From Duncaniella dubosii (GTDB taxonomy: Bacteria; Bacteroidota; Bacteroidia; Bacteroidales; Muribaculaceae): a stretch of 64,000 nt of DNA. Below are positions 9,307 through 19,897 of the stretch, one piece after another. The notes beneath the pieces are model-generated. The model did not search any database, was not told where the DNA came from, and was given only the letters and a program-made list of their open reading frames with translations. The number at the start of each line of letters is the position of its first letter. The first letter of the stretch is position 1. Made by a program: the position numbers and the translations under genes. The DNA is taken from positions 1,240,001-1,304,000 of the forward strand of contig NZ_CP039396.1 in NCBI RefSeq assembly GCF_004803915.1, written 5' to 3'.

Positions 9307-9927
9307 TCAATTCAAAAACTCATCGAGGAGATTTTTGAATTCGTCACCCGGCTTCACGAGTACGGCATTGAATCCATAGGAGCGGGCGGCATCGACATTC
9401 GCCTGTGAATCATCGAAAAATAGTGTTTCATCAGGCTTGATATGGCCTTCTCGCTCGGTGTAGTCGAAAATTTCCTTGCCGGGCTTGCAGCATCCTGCTT
9501 CGTATGAGGTGAATATTCCGTCGAAGTAATCGGCCATTTCAAATCCCTCCTTGCGGAATTCTTCAGCGATGCGGCTGTTGATCATTATGGGATTTGTGTT
9601 TGACAGCAGATATATCTTATAATCCTTGCGCAGAGCGCGGAGCGCTTCAAGACGTGCGACAGGGATGCCGACGAGAAATTCATTGAAGGCATTGTCTATT
9701 TCCTCGTCGCTGACCTTGGGTCGGTCAATCATCGGACGTACCTGCCGGTGAAACTCATCGGCATCGATTTTTCCTGATTCGAGGGCAAGAAAAGCACCCT
9801 TCTGGCCATACACGCCGAGAAAATCGTCGGCATCTTTCATTCCAAGTCGCTCGAAGGCTCTGACACAGCGGTCGCGGTCGAGATCCATGATGACTCCTCC
9901 GAGGTCGAAAAGCAGATTTTTTATCAT
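9307..9927 (-). CDS. HAD superfamily hydrolase (subfamily IA, YihX-like phosphatase)
   Basis: A 206-residue cytosolic phosphatase-type HAD protein. The nucleophile motif is FDLGGVIMDLD with Asp8; the second position is Gly as in YihX-like members. Motif II is LLSNTNP near residue 115, the motif III lysine is in CCKPGKEIF near 150, and the acidic motif FFDDSQANVDAA is near 172. A helical cap lies between residues 15 and 95. The substrate is probably a small phosphorylated sugar or flavin precursor, but this is inference; proximity to ribF suggests FMN-related chemistry only weakly. Confidence 0.85.
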   Translation of the reverse strand: MIKNLLFDLGGVIMDLDRDRCVRAFERLGMKDADDFLGVYGQKGAFLALESGKIDADEFHRQVRPMIDRPKVSDEEIDNAFNEFLVGIPVARLEALRALRKDYKIYLLSNTNPIMINSRIAEEFRKEGFEMADYFDGIFTSYEAGCCKPGKEIFDYTEREGHIKPDETLFFDDSQANVDAARSYGFNAVLVKPGDEFKNLLDEFLN

Positions 9928-9995
9928 TTTGCCTTATATGTCAATAAATTCTGTTAAGTGAAGGCAAATTTAAGAAAATATCCCCGATTTTTTTG

Positions 9996-10003
9996 TAAAT
10001 TTG
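9996..10003 (+). promoter_or_regulatory. -7 box of the pyrG promoter
   Basis: TAAATTTG matches TAnnTTTG and lies 53 bases before the GTG start of pyrG. No convincing -33 TTTG is seen at the expected distance, so the upstream half of the promoter is weak or divergent. Confidence 0.55.
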
Positions 10004-10053
10004 CGCCTTAATTATCATCGACACGTAATTGAAGTATCTCTATCACATCATAA

Positions 10054-11676
<1,623 letters not shown>

Positions 11677-11721
11677 AATGAAGAAATAAAACCCCAATTT
11701 TCTATCCCGTAAATCCGACTC

Positions 11722-13809
11722 ATGGACAGAAACTCAATCATCGGGCTCTTATTGATGGGCCTAATCATCTTTGGTTTCACCTACATCAACCGCCCGTCGG
11801 CCGAGGAGCTTGAGCGACAGCGCATAGAGCGTGAGCAGATGCAGGCTCAGGAGGCTGAAAAGGCCACCGATAGCGGTGCCTTGAAATTCGATTCAATAAC
11901 TCCGGCTGAAATAGCTACAATCAAGAGCACTGTCCGTGAACTCGGCGTGACTGATTCGCTTACAGGTGTCTCTACCCTGCGTGTAGATAAAGTAGACCTC
12001 CGTCTCAGTGCTGATGGAGACCTTCAGGGTACGGTCGATGCCGACGGACGTGTTGTCCCGGTTGCCGATATTATCGGTAACTCCGCCTCGCTTCCTGTGA
12101 CAGTAGGCGTTCCTGCAACCAAAAATCTCCGTAACGCGCTTGCTACGGTTGCCCGTTATCGCGGATTTGCCCGTCATATTTCAGGTGACAGTACAACAGT
12201 CAAGCTTGAAAACAAGCTTCTGAGTCTTGAACTTTCGAACAAGGGCGGTGTCATATCGTGTGCCACACTCAAGAACTATGAAAGCTATGATTCAACAAAG
12301 GTCAAACTGCTCTCTCCTGAGACTGATACGTATAGCTTTACGCTAACATCTGCAACCCAGCGCTTTGAGACACGCGAATTCTATTTTACCCCCGTACAGC
12401 TGAGCGATTCATCCGTGTTGATGAAACTCGACCTTGGTGACGGAGCTGTCTGGGGTATAAAGTACACGCTTCCTGAGGACAGCTATCTTGTCGACATTGA
12501 CATCGTGCAGCAGGGAATGCAGTCCATTATCCCCTCTTCGGTTGCTTCGATGGACTTTACATGGCATCAGAAGATGCGTCGCAATGAGGCCGGACGTGTG
12601 TTTGAGGAACGTAATTCAGCTTTGTACTACATGTTCATTGACGGAGATGTCGATAATCTCAGCGAAAGTGGCGATGACAAGGAGGAAATCAATCAGCGAC
12701 TCAAATGGGTCAGCTGCAAGAACCAGTTCTTCTCGGCGGTGCTTATGGCCCGTACAAATTTCAACGGTGGAGAACTTTCAAGCGTTGAGCTGAAAGATAA
12801 TCCTGACTTTATCAAGGAAATGCAGGCCGACATGTCGGTTGAATACTCCGCTTCAGTTGCCAATCCGGCATCGTTTGTCATGTATCTCGGTCCGAACTCC
12901 TACCCTGTCATGAGTTCTCTTGAAAAGGAAATATTCCCTGATGAAAACATGCACCTTACGAAGATAATTCCTCTTGGATGGCCGTTGTTCCGCTGGATAA
13001 ACACCTTGATTATAATACCGGTGTTCACCACTCTCGGTTCGTTTATCTCTAATTATGGTATTATAATTCTGCTTCTCACCATTTTTATAAAGCTGATACT
13101 TTTCCCCTTCACTTACAAGAGCATGATGTCGCAGGCCCGCATGCGTCTGCTTGCACCCGAAATCAAGGCTATAAACGATAAGTATCCCGGCAATGAGAAC
13201 GCGATGAAGCGTCAGCAGGAAACGATGGCACTTTATTCACGTGCAGGGGCAAATCCGCTTTCGGGCTGTCTGCCAATGCTGTTGCAGATGCCTATACTTG
13301 TGGCTATGTTCTGGTTCTTCCCGTCGGCAATCGAGCTCCGCGGCGAGTCCTTCCTGTGGGCGAAAGACCTTTCGGCTCCTGATGCAATCATATCATGGAC
13401 AGGGAATATTCCTTTCATATCAAGCACTTTCGGAAATCACGTCAGTCTCTTCTGTCTCCTGATGACAGTCACCAATATCATCTATACAAGAGTGACGATG
13501 CAGACTCAGAATTCGGCCGGAATGCCGGGTATGAAATGGATGATGTATCTCATGCCTGTGATGTTCCTGTTTATCTTTAACAATTATGCGGCAGGTCTGA
13601 GCTACTACTATTTCCTTTCACTGCTCATCACTATAGTCCAGACTTACATTTTCCGTAAGGTCGTGTCAGAAGAGAAGATGCGTGCCAAGATGGCTGAAGC
13701 TGCCAGAAAGCCTAAAAAGAAGTCAGGTTTCATGGCTCGTCTTGAAGAGGCTCAGCGCAAGCAGCAGCAGATGCTCCGCGAGCAGCAGAAGCGTCAGGGA
13801 CGCAGATAA
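11722..13809 (+). CDS. yidC: Membrane protein insertase YidC
   Basis: Inserts and folds inner-membrane proteins alone or with Sec. The 695-residue protein starts with MDRNSIIGLLLMGLIIFGFTYIN, an N-terminal helix, followed by a large periplasmic beta-sandwich domain (about 30-410) and the conserved five-helix core beginning near NYGIIILLLTIFIKLILFPFTYKSMMSQARM, split at about residues 445-475. NPLSGCLPMLLQMPI and AGLSYYYF are further core motifs. The tail (about 650-695) is rich in Lys, Arg and Gln and fits a ribosome-binding extension. It is longer than the E. coli protein, as usual in Bacteroidota. Confidence 0.97.
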   Translation: MDRNSIIGLLLMGLIIFGFTYINRPSAEELERQRIEREQMQAQEAEKATDSGALKFDSITPAEIATIKSTVRELGVTDSLTGVSTLRVDKVDLRLSADGDLQGTVDADGRVVPVADIIGNSASLPVTVGVPATKNLRNALATVARYRGFARHISGDSTTVKLENKLLSLELSNKGGVISCATLKNYESYDSTKVKLLSPETDTYSFTLTSATQRFETREFYFTPVQLSDSSVLMKLDLGDGAVWGIKYTLPEDSYLVDIDIVQQGMQSIIPSSVASMDFTWHQKMRRNEAGRVFEERNSALYYMFIDGDVDNLSESGDDKEEINQRLKWVSCKNQFFSAVLMARTNFNGGELSSVELKDNPDFIKEMQADMSVEYSASVANPASFVMYLGPNSYPVMSSLEKEIFPDENMHLTKIIPLGWPLFRWINTLIIIPVFTTLGSFISNYGIIILLLTIFIKLILFPFTYKSMMSQARMRLLAPEIKAINDKYPGNENAMKRQQETMALYSRAGANPLSGCLPMLLQMPILVAMFWFFPSAIELRGESFLWAKDLSAPDAIISWTGNIPFISSTFGNHVSLFCLLMTVTNIIYTRVTMQTQNSAGMPGMKWMMYLMPVMFLFIFNNYAAGLSYYYFLSLLITIVQTYIFRKVVSEEKMRAKMAEAARKPKKKSGFMARLEEAQRKQQQMLREQQKRQGRR

Positions 13810-13830
13810 TAAAATTGTTACAGACATATT

Positions 13831-13875
13831 CAAGGTCCGAAACTCGTATGAATTTAATGCGAGTTTCGGACCTTG
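13831..13875 (+). terminator. Strong terminator after yidC
   Basis: A perfect 16-bp stem (13831-13846 with 13860-13875) and a 13-base loop are followed by ATATTTTTAT. It lies 21 bases after the yidC stop. Confidence 0.88.
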
Positions 13876-14054
13876 ATATTTTTATCAATAAAACAGGATA
13901 GTTGTTGGATAGTCTATTGTGTGTTTGTTTAGTATGCTGTAAATCAAATTGATGGGCTGATATAAGGTTCGTTTGCAAATCCTGATGTGTGTTATATTTT
14001 GACCAAAAAAACAGAGTTTTAGTAAAATTTTTCTGTTAAAAAGTGTGTATTTAC

Positions 14055-14085
14055 TTGGGTATCTCATGGGTTAAGTCTACCTTTG
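14055..14085 (+). promoter_or_regulatory. Bacteroidota-type promoter for the FadL-type gene
   Basis: TACCTTTG at 14078-14085 matches TAnnTTTG, with TTGG at 14055-14058 placed 19 bases upstream. The predicted leader to the ATG at 14165 is about 75 bases. Confidence 0.65.
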
Positions 14086-14164
14086 CGGTCAATTTTAATA
14101 GTTTATAGGCAAGAATCTTATGTTGATGTAGCTATTCTTGCCGCCAATCATTAACTTTCTATAT

Positions 14165-15571
14165 ATGAAGAAATTTATTGTCGCAGCTTTGGCTGTAGCC
14201 TCCGTATGTGGAACAGCAAAAGCTGAAGGTTACCAGATCAATTCATTATCAGCGAAACAGATCGGGATGGGTCATACGGGTATTGCACTCAAGCTTGGAG
14301 CTGAAAGCATGTTTTTCAATCCGGCAGGTATGGCCTATATGGACAAGACTCTTGATTTATCAGGTTCAGTTACCGGCATAATGCCTACCTGTACAGCAAC
14401 AGTCGATGGTGTGGACTATACTACCGACAATGGGGTCTCCACTCCTATCGGCGTACATGCGGCGTTTTCAATATATGATAATCTCAAGGGCGGCATCTCG
14501 TTCTATACGCCTTATGGATCATCAATCAACTGGACTGACAACTGGCCCGGTGCGGTGCTTAACCAGAATGTCAATCTTAAAGTGTTCACCATACAGCCTA
14601 CTCTTGCATGGGCGATTACACCGAAGTTTTCAATCGGTGCGGGAGCTATGATCTCATGGGGTACAGTGGACCTTAACAAAGGACTTGTTACCTCCGAGAC
14701 GACTGACAAGGCTATCGCAGCACTCAAGACTCTCGGTCAGCTTCCGGAAGAGACCCCTGCGTTTGGCTCGACAACTCCTGCATCAGTCAATCTTAACGGA
14801 AAGGCTGATATGGTTGTCGGTTTCAATGTCGGCGCTATGTATAATATTACTGAAAATCTCACCGTCGGCGCTTCATATCGCTCTCAGATGAAAATGAAGG
14901 TCAAAGCCGGTGATGCGCATGTCAGATATGCCAATGCCTTGGCTCAGGGCATACTTGGCGAGAGCCTTGATCTGATAAATGAGGCTAATTTTAAGGCCGA
15001 GATGCCTTGCCCTTGGGTTATGGGACTTGGTGTGTCATATAAGCCTGTCGACCGTCTCACTCTCGCTTTTGATGCCCGTCTTACAGGCTGGCATGCCTAC
15101 AAACGTCTTGACATAGAGTTCCTTGCCGAGCAACTTACCCCTTATAACCAGAATATAGCCAAGAAGTATAAGAATTCATGGTGTTATTCACTCGGCGGAC
15201 AGTATGCTGTGACCGACCGTTTTGATGCCCGTCTCGGACTTATGGTCGATACTTCGCCTGTCAACGACAAATACTACAATCCCGAGACACCGGGAATGAC
15301 TAAAATCGAACCGACTGTCGGCCTTTCGTTCCGTCCAATCCCGTCACTGTCAATAGATCTTGCATTCATGTATGTGGCCGGTCTCGGTGTAGATAATGCC
15401 TCCTGTGAATATACGGACCTTCTTGGATCTACGATGATCAATAAACTTACAAATGCCGGAGTTCCCTCGTCTGTGATTGAGGGTATGGGATTCAGACCTA
15501 CAGGAACGTTTACAGCTGACTATAAGCTCCATGCTTTCATCCCCTCGATAGGCATCAGCTACAGCTTCTGA
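14165..15571 (+). CDS. FadL/OMPP1/TodX-family outer-membrane transport protein
   Basis: A hydrophobic-substrate channel of the outer membrane. From the ATG at 14165 the product is 468 residues, with a clear signal peptide (MKKFIVAALAVASVCGTAKA). The mature N-terminus EGYQINSLSAKQIGMGHTG and the following SMFFNPAGMAYM are the FadL-family hatch signatures; the rest is amphipathic barrel ending in a C-terminal aromatic residue (SYSF). An in-frame start at 14138 would precede the signal peptide with nine residues and is unlikely. It has its own promoter and terminator, so it is a single-gene unit. The ligand could be fatty acids or other lipids. Confidence 0.9.
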   Translation: MKKFIVAALAVASVCGTAKAEGYQINSLSAKQIGMGHTGIALKLGAESMFFNPAGMAYMDKTLDLSGSVTGIMPTCTATVDGVDYTTDNGVSTPIGVHAAFSIYDNLKGGISFYTPYGSSINWTDNWPGAVLNQNVNLKVFTIQPTLAWAITPKFSIGAGAMISWGTVDLNKGLVTSETTDKAIAALKTLGQLPEETPAFGSTTPASVNLNGKADMVVGFNVGAMYNITENLTVGASYRSQMKMKVKAGDAHVRYANALAQGILGESLDLINEANFKAEMPCPWVMGLGVSYKPVDRLTLAFDARLTGWHAYKRLDIEFLAEQLTPYNQNIAKKYKNSWCYSLGGQYAVTDRFDARLGLMVDTSPVNDKYYNPETPGMTKIEPTVGLSFRPIPSLSIDLAFMYVAGLGVDNASCEYTDLLGSTMINKLTNAGVPSSVIEGMGFRPTGTFTADYKLHAFIPSIGISYSF

Positions 15572-15607
15572 ATTCAGAAGGATTTTTAGCTACTCCTAAG
15601 ACATAAC

Positions 15608-15655
15608 TGACAGCTTCCATTCATGGATTACATATCCTATGAAAGGAAGCTGTCA
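15608..15655 (+). terminator. Terminator after the FadL-type gene
   Basis: TGACAGCTTCC (15608-15618) pairs perfectly with GGAAGCTGTCA (15645-15655), followed by TTATTTTTAC. It lies 37 bases after the stop. Confidence 0.8.
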
Positions 15656-15667
15656 TTATTTTTACAT

Positions 15668-15701
15668 TTTTTGTAGTTAAGGAATTTTTTGTGTAAATTT
15701 G
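15668..15701 (+). promoter_or_regulatory. Bacteroidota-type promoter for the DUF3078 gene
   Basis: TAAATTTG at 15694-15701 matches TAnnTTTG, with TTTTTTG ending at 15673 placed 20 bases upstream. The leader to the ATG at 15780 is about 75 bases. Confidence 0.65.
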
Positions 15702-15779
15702 CACATTATAACAAATCGGGTAATCAGACCCTGACGAGGGTCAAGAGTTTTCAATTTATTCAAGGACTTACCAATCATC

Positions 15780-17213
15780 ATGTTTAGGACATTTCTATCC
15801 GGATTATTTTTAACTGTCTTAGGCCTTGTCTCAGGGTTTGGACAGACGGCTTCTGTTTTTGGAGCTCCTTTTACACGTTCTGAAATCTACAATTACCAGT
15901 TTCCGGCTGATCTCATGACCGACTCGCTTGAATTGCTGTCTCCGGCTGACGGTAAGATGCCTGTTATGTCCGCATTACCGGCTGATTCATTGGCTGCGGA
16001 CTCTCTGAGATTTGGTCCGCTCCCTATTGACAGTCTTCTTAACACGATGTATGTGCCGACCACTCCCCTTCCGTCATATTATTTCCGCCCGGTGGTGTTT
16101 GATTCGTATCAGCTGCTTGACACTATCCGCATTGCCGATGCCGGAGGAGATGTGGCCTTGACTGATCCGGTCTATGGCTGGCTTGCGACAGATTTCTATC
16201 ACAACAATCTTATCCGTCGCGCAAAGCAGTCGTTTATAGTGAATCTTCCGGCCGATGTGCGTTTCGACGAGGCATCATTGCCTGAACCACCCAAGAAGTT
16301 CGAGGCGACGGTCGATCCTAATACAGCCAAGATAGTCATAGCCGAACTGCCCGTTAAAGAAGCTCCTAAGAAACAGATGGAGGCGACGTTCGGACGCAGA
16401 TACTGGCTGCGTACATTCAACAGTTCTGTCCAGTTCTCGCAGGCTTTTGTTTCGCCAAACTGGTATCAGGGTGGTAACAATAATATAAATGTACTTGTCA
16501 ATCTGTTCTATAATGTAAAGCTTAATCCGGCTTTCCATAAAAAACTGCTTTTCGAGACTACTTTCCAGTATAAGCTCGGTATGAATGACGCTCCTAACGA
16601 TTCGCTTAGAAATTATTCGATTTCCGAGGATCTTTTCCAGTTTAACTTGCTCGCCGGTTACAAAGCTTCGAAATACTGGTATTATTCAACGAATGTCTCG
16701 TTCAAGACTCAGTTCCTGCACAACTATAAGGCCAATACCCGTGACCTGAAAGGCGCCTTCCTTTCTCCCGGAGAGCTAAATGTCGGTGTCGGTATGACCT
16801 ATAATTATGCAAATCCTAAAAAGACATTCACACTCGATGCTTCGATTTCACCGTTCTCTTGGAATATGAAGACCTGTGTCAATCATCGCATGGACGAAAC
16901 CTCATATGGCATAAAGGAAGGTCGTAAGTCTGTGAGCCAGTATGGTTCTAACGCAGAAGCCAAACTTTTGTGGGTTATCCGGGACAATATCAGCCTTCGT
17001 TCGCGTGTGTTTGTCTTTACAGACTATGACTATGCTTATGGCGATTGGGAAAATACGCTCTCATTCAATATCAACCGCTTCCTGTCGACTCAGATTTATG
17101 TCCATATGCGCTATGACACATCAACACCTGACAGTGATGACGCAGATTGGCGTAAATTCCAGCTTAAAGAGATTCTTTCGTTCGGATTCGCATATAAATT
17201 CTCGTCAATATAA
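15780..17213 (+). CDS. DUF3078 domain-containing outer-membrane-type protein
   Basis: A 477-residue secreted protein with an N-terminal signal peptide (to about residue 22), a Pro/Asp-rich stretch with repeated PADSLAADSL-like wording, and a C-terminal DUF3078 beta-strand domain from about residue 205. The domain hallmarks are FSQAFVSPNWYQGGNNNIN and alternating aromatic strands ending SFGFAYKFSSI. The strand pattern suggests a barrel in the outer membrane. The function is not known for the family. It begins a run of four short-spaced genes encoding envelope proteins. Confidence 0.8.
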   Translation: MFRTFLSGLFLTVLGLVSGFGQTASVFGAPFTRSEIYNYQFPADLMTDSLELLSPADGKMPVMSALPADSLAADSLRFGPLPIDSLLNTMYVPTTPLPSYYFRPVVFDSYQLLDTIRIADAGGDVALTDPVYGWLATDFYHNNLIRRAKQSFIVNLPADVRFDEASLPEPPKKFEATVDPNTAKIVIAELPVKEAPKKQMEATFGRRYWLRTFNSSVQFSQAFVSPNWYQGGNNNINVLVNLFYNVKLNPAFHKKLLFETTFQYKLGMNDAPNDSLRNYSISEDLFQFNLLAGYKASKYWYYSTNVSFKTQFLHNYKANTRDLKGAFLSPGELNVGVGMTYNYANPKKTFTLDASISPFSWNMKTCVNHRMDETSYGIKEGRKSVSQYGSNAEAKLLWVIRDNISLRSRVFVFTDYDYAYGDWENTLSFNINRFLSTQIYVHMRYDTSTPDSDDADWRKFQLKEILSFGFAYKFSSI

Positions 17214-17248
17214 GGGTTGATTCTTACCGGCAACCATAACTCTCCACA

Positions 17249-17899
17249 ATGTGTAAGATTCATTTATCCGCCATACTTCTTACGGTTGTCATGTCGCTCA
17301 TGGCAACCGGTGCTTTCGCCTCGACTTCCCCTAAAGGAATCGAGGCGAAAGTGCTTGACACTGTGCCTCGTTTTTCGGAAACGCTTCAGGGTTACGACAC
17401 GGCCGCAGAGGTGACCGATCGTCTTTCAACAATGCCCATGCACGCTATTGAAGGGGTGTGGCGTTTTGCCGCAGAAGGTACTCTGATGGCTGTTGAGCGA
17501 GAGGGCGACAGTGAACTTTCGGGTGACGATGCCGGGACAGTGACGTACAGAATGGTCATTGTGCGTGCGGCGGATCTGTCATTGCGTCCCGGCACGGTAA
17601 TGGGCTATCTTTCGCCGACGGCCAAACGCGGTGTCTATGATGCAAGGATTTATACCGGCAGGACTGACGACGGGACGAAATTGTATTCCCCTCGTACTTT
17701 CACGCTGACACTGAGCGATAATGACAGCCGTATGGCAATAAACCGTTATGGCACAACGTTTAGTTTTAATTGGTGGAGACTGCTGCCGTATATGTATAGC
17801 CGTCTGATAAGTAGACGTGAGAAGAAAGCCGGTGACATAAATGGTTGTATACGTGTCTATCCGATGCCCGCTATACCGGTAGAACCGCGTTATCTGTGA
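17249..17899 (+). CDS. Secreted protein of unknown function
   Basis: A 216-residue protein with a signal peptide ending near GAFA (residue 24). The mature part includes MHAIEGVWRFAAEGTLMAVERE, then a predicted mixed alpha/beta domain with VIVRAADLSLRPGTVMGYLSPTAKRGVYDARIYTG, split at residues 105-140, and a basic C-terminal segment. No family is recognised, although the IEGVWRF...EGTLMAVER wording suggests a lipocalin-like or DUF-type beta-barrel. The gene lies 35 bases after the DUF3078 gene and shares its stop with the next start (GTGA), so the pair is translationally coupled. Confidence 0.65.
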   Translation: MCKIHLSAILLTVVMSLMATGAFASTSPKGIEAKVLDTVPRFSETLQGYDTAAEVTDRLSTMPMHAIEGVWRFAAEGTLMAVEREGDSELSGDDAGTVTYRMVIVRAADLSLRPGTVMGYLSPTAKRGVYDARIYTGRTDDGTKLYSPRTFTLTLSDNDSRMAINRYGTTFSFNWWRLLPYMYSRLISRREKKAGDINGCIRVYPMPAIPVEPRYL

Positions 17900-18447
17900 A
17901 ATTCAGATGTTTACAAACTAAAAGATATTTATTCGTGTATTCCGCTCTGCGCCTTCTGATAATAATTTTGGCAGTCTCGGCATTTATGCCGGGACATAAA
18001 GCATGTGCCGAGAAGACACTTCGTGGAAAATTAAAGGTAGAGAAGACGCGGAATAACGGGAACGGCCGGCAGTTTGCATTTGATACTATAACAGCAGTGT
18101 CGCAGACTGATGTCAGATTATCTGGATATGACAAACCGTTGAATTCACGCAAAGAAAGTCTTTTTATAAGTAATAAGACCGAAAGGGAAATCACAGCCGT
18201 TGAAGTCAGGATGACGTATAAAGACATGCAGGGACGCATGCTTCACGAAACGGAGTGGTTATTGCGGGCTGATATTCCCTCGGGAGCTACCCGACGGGTG
18301 GAATTCCCGTCATGGGACAGGCAGAACTCTTTTTATTATCATAAAGGACGACAGCCTCGTGTGGCGAATGTGACACCCTATCGTATTGAATGTTCGGTAT
18401 TAAGATATGTCTCTCCTTCTGTTACGTCTGCCGGAGAAAAGCTATGA
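17896..18447 (+). CDS. Secreted protein of unknown function, coupled to the preceding gene
   Basis: The frame is open from 17845, but the GTG at 17896 overlaps the previous stop in a GTGA arrangement and gives a 183-residue product with a signal-type hydrophobic stretch (SALRLLIIILAVSAFMPGHKACA). The mature part has strand-like segments (SLFISNKTEREITAVEVRMTYKDMQGRML, split at about 95-125) resembling a small Ig-like or FxLD-type domain; such wording occurs in periplasmic proteins of Bacteroidales. The function is unknown. Confidence 0.6.
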   Translation: MKFRCLQTKRYLFVYSALRLLIIILAVSAFMPGHKACAEKTLRGKLKVEKTRNNGNGRQFAFDTITAVSQTDVRLSGYDKPLNSRKESLFISNKTEREITAVEVRMTYKDMQGRMLHETEWLLRADIPSGATRRVEFPSWDRQNSFYYHKGRQPRVANVTPYRIECSVLRYVSPSVTSAGEKL

Positions 18448-18488
18448 ACAAACCATAAATAAACAATCCGATATATAATAATTCTTCC

Positions 18489-18824
18489 ATGAGCGAAATT
18501 CTTTCAGAGTATCATTTGCTTGGTCTGACAATAGGTGTATGTACATTTATTATAATAGGTATTTTCCATCCCATAACCATTAAGTGTGAATATTATTTCG
18601 GGACACGCTGCTGGTGGTGGTTCCTGCTGCTTGGTATCATAGGTATAGGCGGGACTCTTCTTGTCGATGATGTATTCTGGTCATCATTGCTTGGAGTGTT
18701 TTCATTTTCGTCTTTCTGGACCATCGGAGAAATATTCGAGCAGGAAAAACGTGTGCAGCGCGGATGGTTTCCGGCTAATCCGGCTAAGAAGAATAAAAAA
18801 ATCTGTAATCCGGCGGAGGATTAA
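18489..18824 (+). CDS. DUF4491 family membrane protein
   Basis: A 111-residue inner-membrane protein with three hydrophobic helices. The signature LLGLTIGVCTFIIIGIFHPI followed by KCEYYFGTRCWWWFLL is characteristic of DUF4491; a third helix precedes SFWTIGEIFEQEKRVQRGWFPANP. The function of the family is unknown. It follows the coupled pair by 41 bases and may belong to the same transcript. Confidence 0.85.
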   Translation: MSEILSEYHLLGLTIGVCTFIIIGIFHPITIKCEYYFGTRCWWWFLLLGIIGIGGTLLVDDVFWSSLLGVFSFSSFWTIGEIFEQEKRVQRGWFPANPAKKNKKICNPAED

Positions 18825-18831
18825 TCCTCCG
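18814..18831. terminator. Palindrome after the DUF4491 gene, possible terminator
   Basis: CGGAGGATTAATCCTCCG is a perfect 18-bp palindrome overlapping the end of the DUF4491 reading frame. It is followed only by a weak T-rich stretch (GATGATTGTTTAATT), so termination is possible but not certain. Confidence 0.35.
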
Positions 18832-18868
18832 ATGATTGTTTAATTAGAGATTATATCAGACTATATTT

Positions 18869-19897
18869 ATGAGAATGGTGAATAAAATGGTAAGAGGCGT
18901 GTTAGCGTCGCTTATGGTTATGATAACCGGCTTATCCCTTGCGGCTGCCGACAAAGAGATAACGGTGTTGAACAGACATGATGGAGTAAAGCTTGCCGGT
19001 ACGCTCTCTGTCCCTGACAGCATGACTCCTAAAGCCGTTGTCGTAATGGCTACAGGGAGCGGGCAGCAGAACCGTGATGAGGAAATCATGGGTCATAAGC
19101 CGTTTAAAACCATTGCCAGACATTTAGTTGCCAACGGTTATGCCGTGTTGCGAATGGATGACAGAGGGATAGGGGGCAGCACTGGTAATTTTGCTGAATC
19201 TACCACTGATGATTTTGTCCGTGATATAGCTGCCGTCGTCTCTTTTGCTGATTCTTGCTTTTCAGAACTTCCTGTCGGTGTCATCGGACATTCGGAGGGT
19301 GGTACGATTGCTATAAGAAACGCAGCTCATAATCCGAAGTGCGATTTTATAGTCACGCTTGCAGCTCCTGCATGGTCAGGGGATTCTGTGATAATGTCCC
19401 AATGCCGGGCGATGGCTGTCAGGATGGCAGGTCGCTGGGACGGCGAAGCTCTTCAGCGTTCGCTCCTTGATGTAGCTAAGTCTGATATGCCGGATGCTCA
19501 GGCTAATACGCTTATCTATATGACACTGGCACAGAATCTTGGCGAGACTTCAAAGTTGACGGCTGTTCAACAGCAGATGGCAGCGCAGATTAAAATGCTA
19601 CTTTCTCCGTGGTATAGGGAAATGCTTCGCTATGATCCGTCGGCTGATATAAGCGGGATTAACAAGCCTTGGCTTGCGCTAAACGGTGAACTTGACGTGC
19701 AGGTGCTTCCTGAGAATCTCAGCACTGTCTCCGAAAAGAATCCCGGGGCTATAACAAAACTGATGTCAGGACATAACCATCTGTTTCAGCGTGCCAAGAC
19801 AGGACTCATTCAGGAATATGCTGCCATACAGGAAGATGTATCTCCTGAAACTCTTGATGTGATAACGAAATGGCTTGACGGTATTTTTGGCCGGTAA
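18869..19897 (+). CDS. Secreted alpha/beta hydrolase (esterase/lipase type)
   Basis: A 342-residue alpha/beta-hydrolase with a signal peptide (about residues 1-27). The nucleophile elbow is GHSEGG with Ser142, the oxyanion region is VVVMATGSGQQNRDEE near residue 55, and the probable catalytic His lies in SGHNHLFQ near residue 310, with an Asp in NGELDVQV. The RMDDRGIGGSTGNF segment is typical of peptidase S9/DUF-type esterases. The substrate is unknown, perhaps an acyl or acetyl ester. The stop directly abuts the convergent SGNH hydrolase stop. Confidence 0.85.
   Translation: MRMVNKMVRGVLASLMVMITGLSLAAADKEITVLNRHDGVKLAGTLSVPDSMTPKAVVVMATGSGQQNRDEEIMGHKPFKTIARHLVANGYAVLRMDDRGIGGSTGNFAESTTDDFVRDIAAVVSFADSCFSELPVGVIGHSEGGTIAIRNAAHNPKCDFIVTLAAPAWSGDSVIMSQCRAMAVRMAGRWDGEALQRSLLDVAKSDMPDAQANTLIYMTLAQNLGETSKLTAVQQQMAAQIKMLLSPWYREMLRYDPSADISGINKPWLALNGELDVQVLPENLSTVSEKNPGAITKLMSGHNHLFQRAKTGLIQEYAAIQEDVSPETLDVITKWLDGIFGR

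Larger units (their letters stand above)
13810..14164. other. Intergenic region between yidC and the FadL-type gene
   Basis: This 355-base AT-rich stretch contains the yidC terminator hairpin at 13831-13875 and a promoter at 14055-14085. I see no convincing gene in it: the short open frames lack coding character and any start context. Confidence 0.6.

Noticed and set aside
13885..14067. 60-residue frame in the yidC downstream gap
   Set aside because: AT-rich and without start context or hydrophobic pattern that would suggest a gene.
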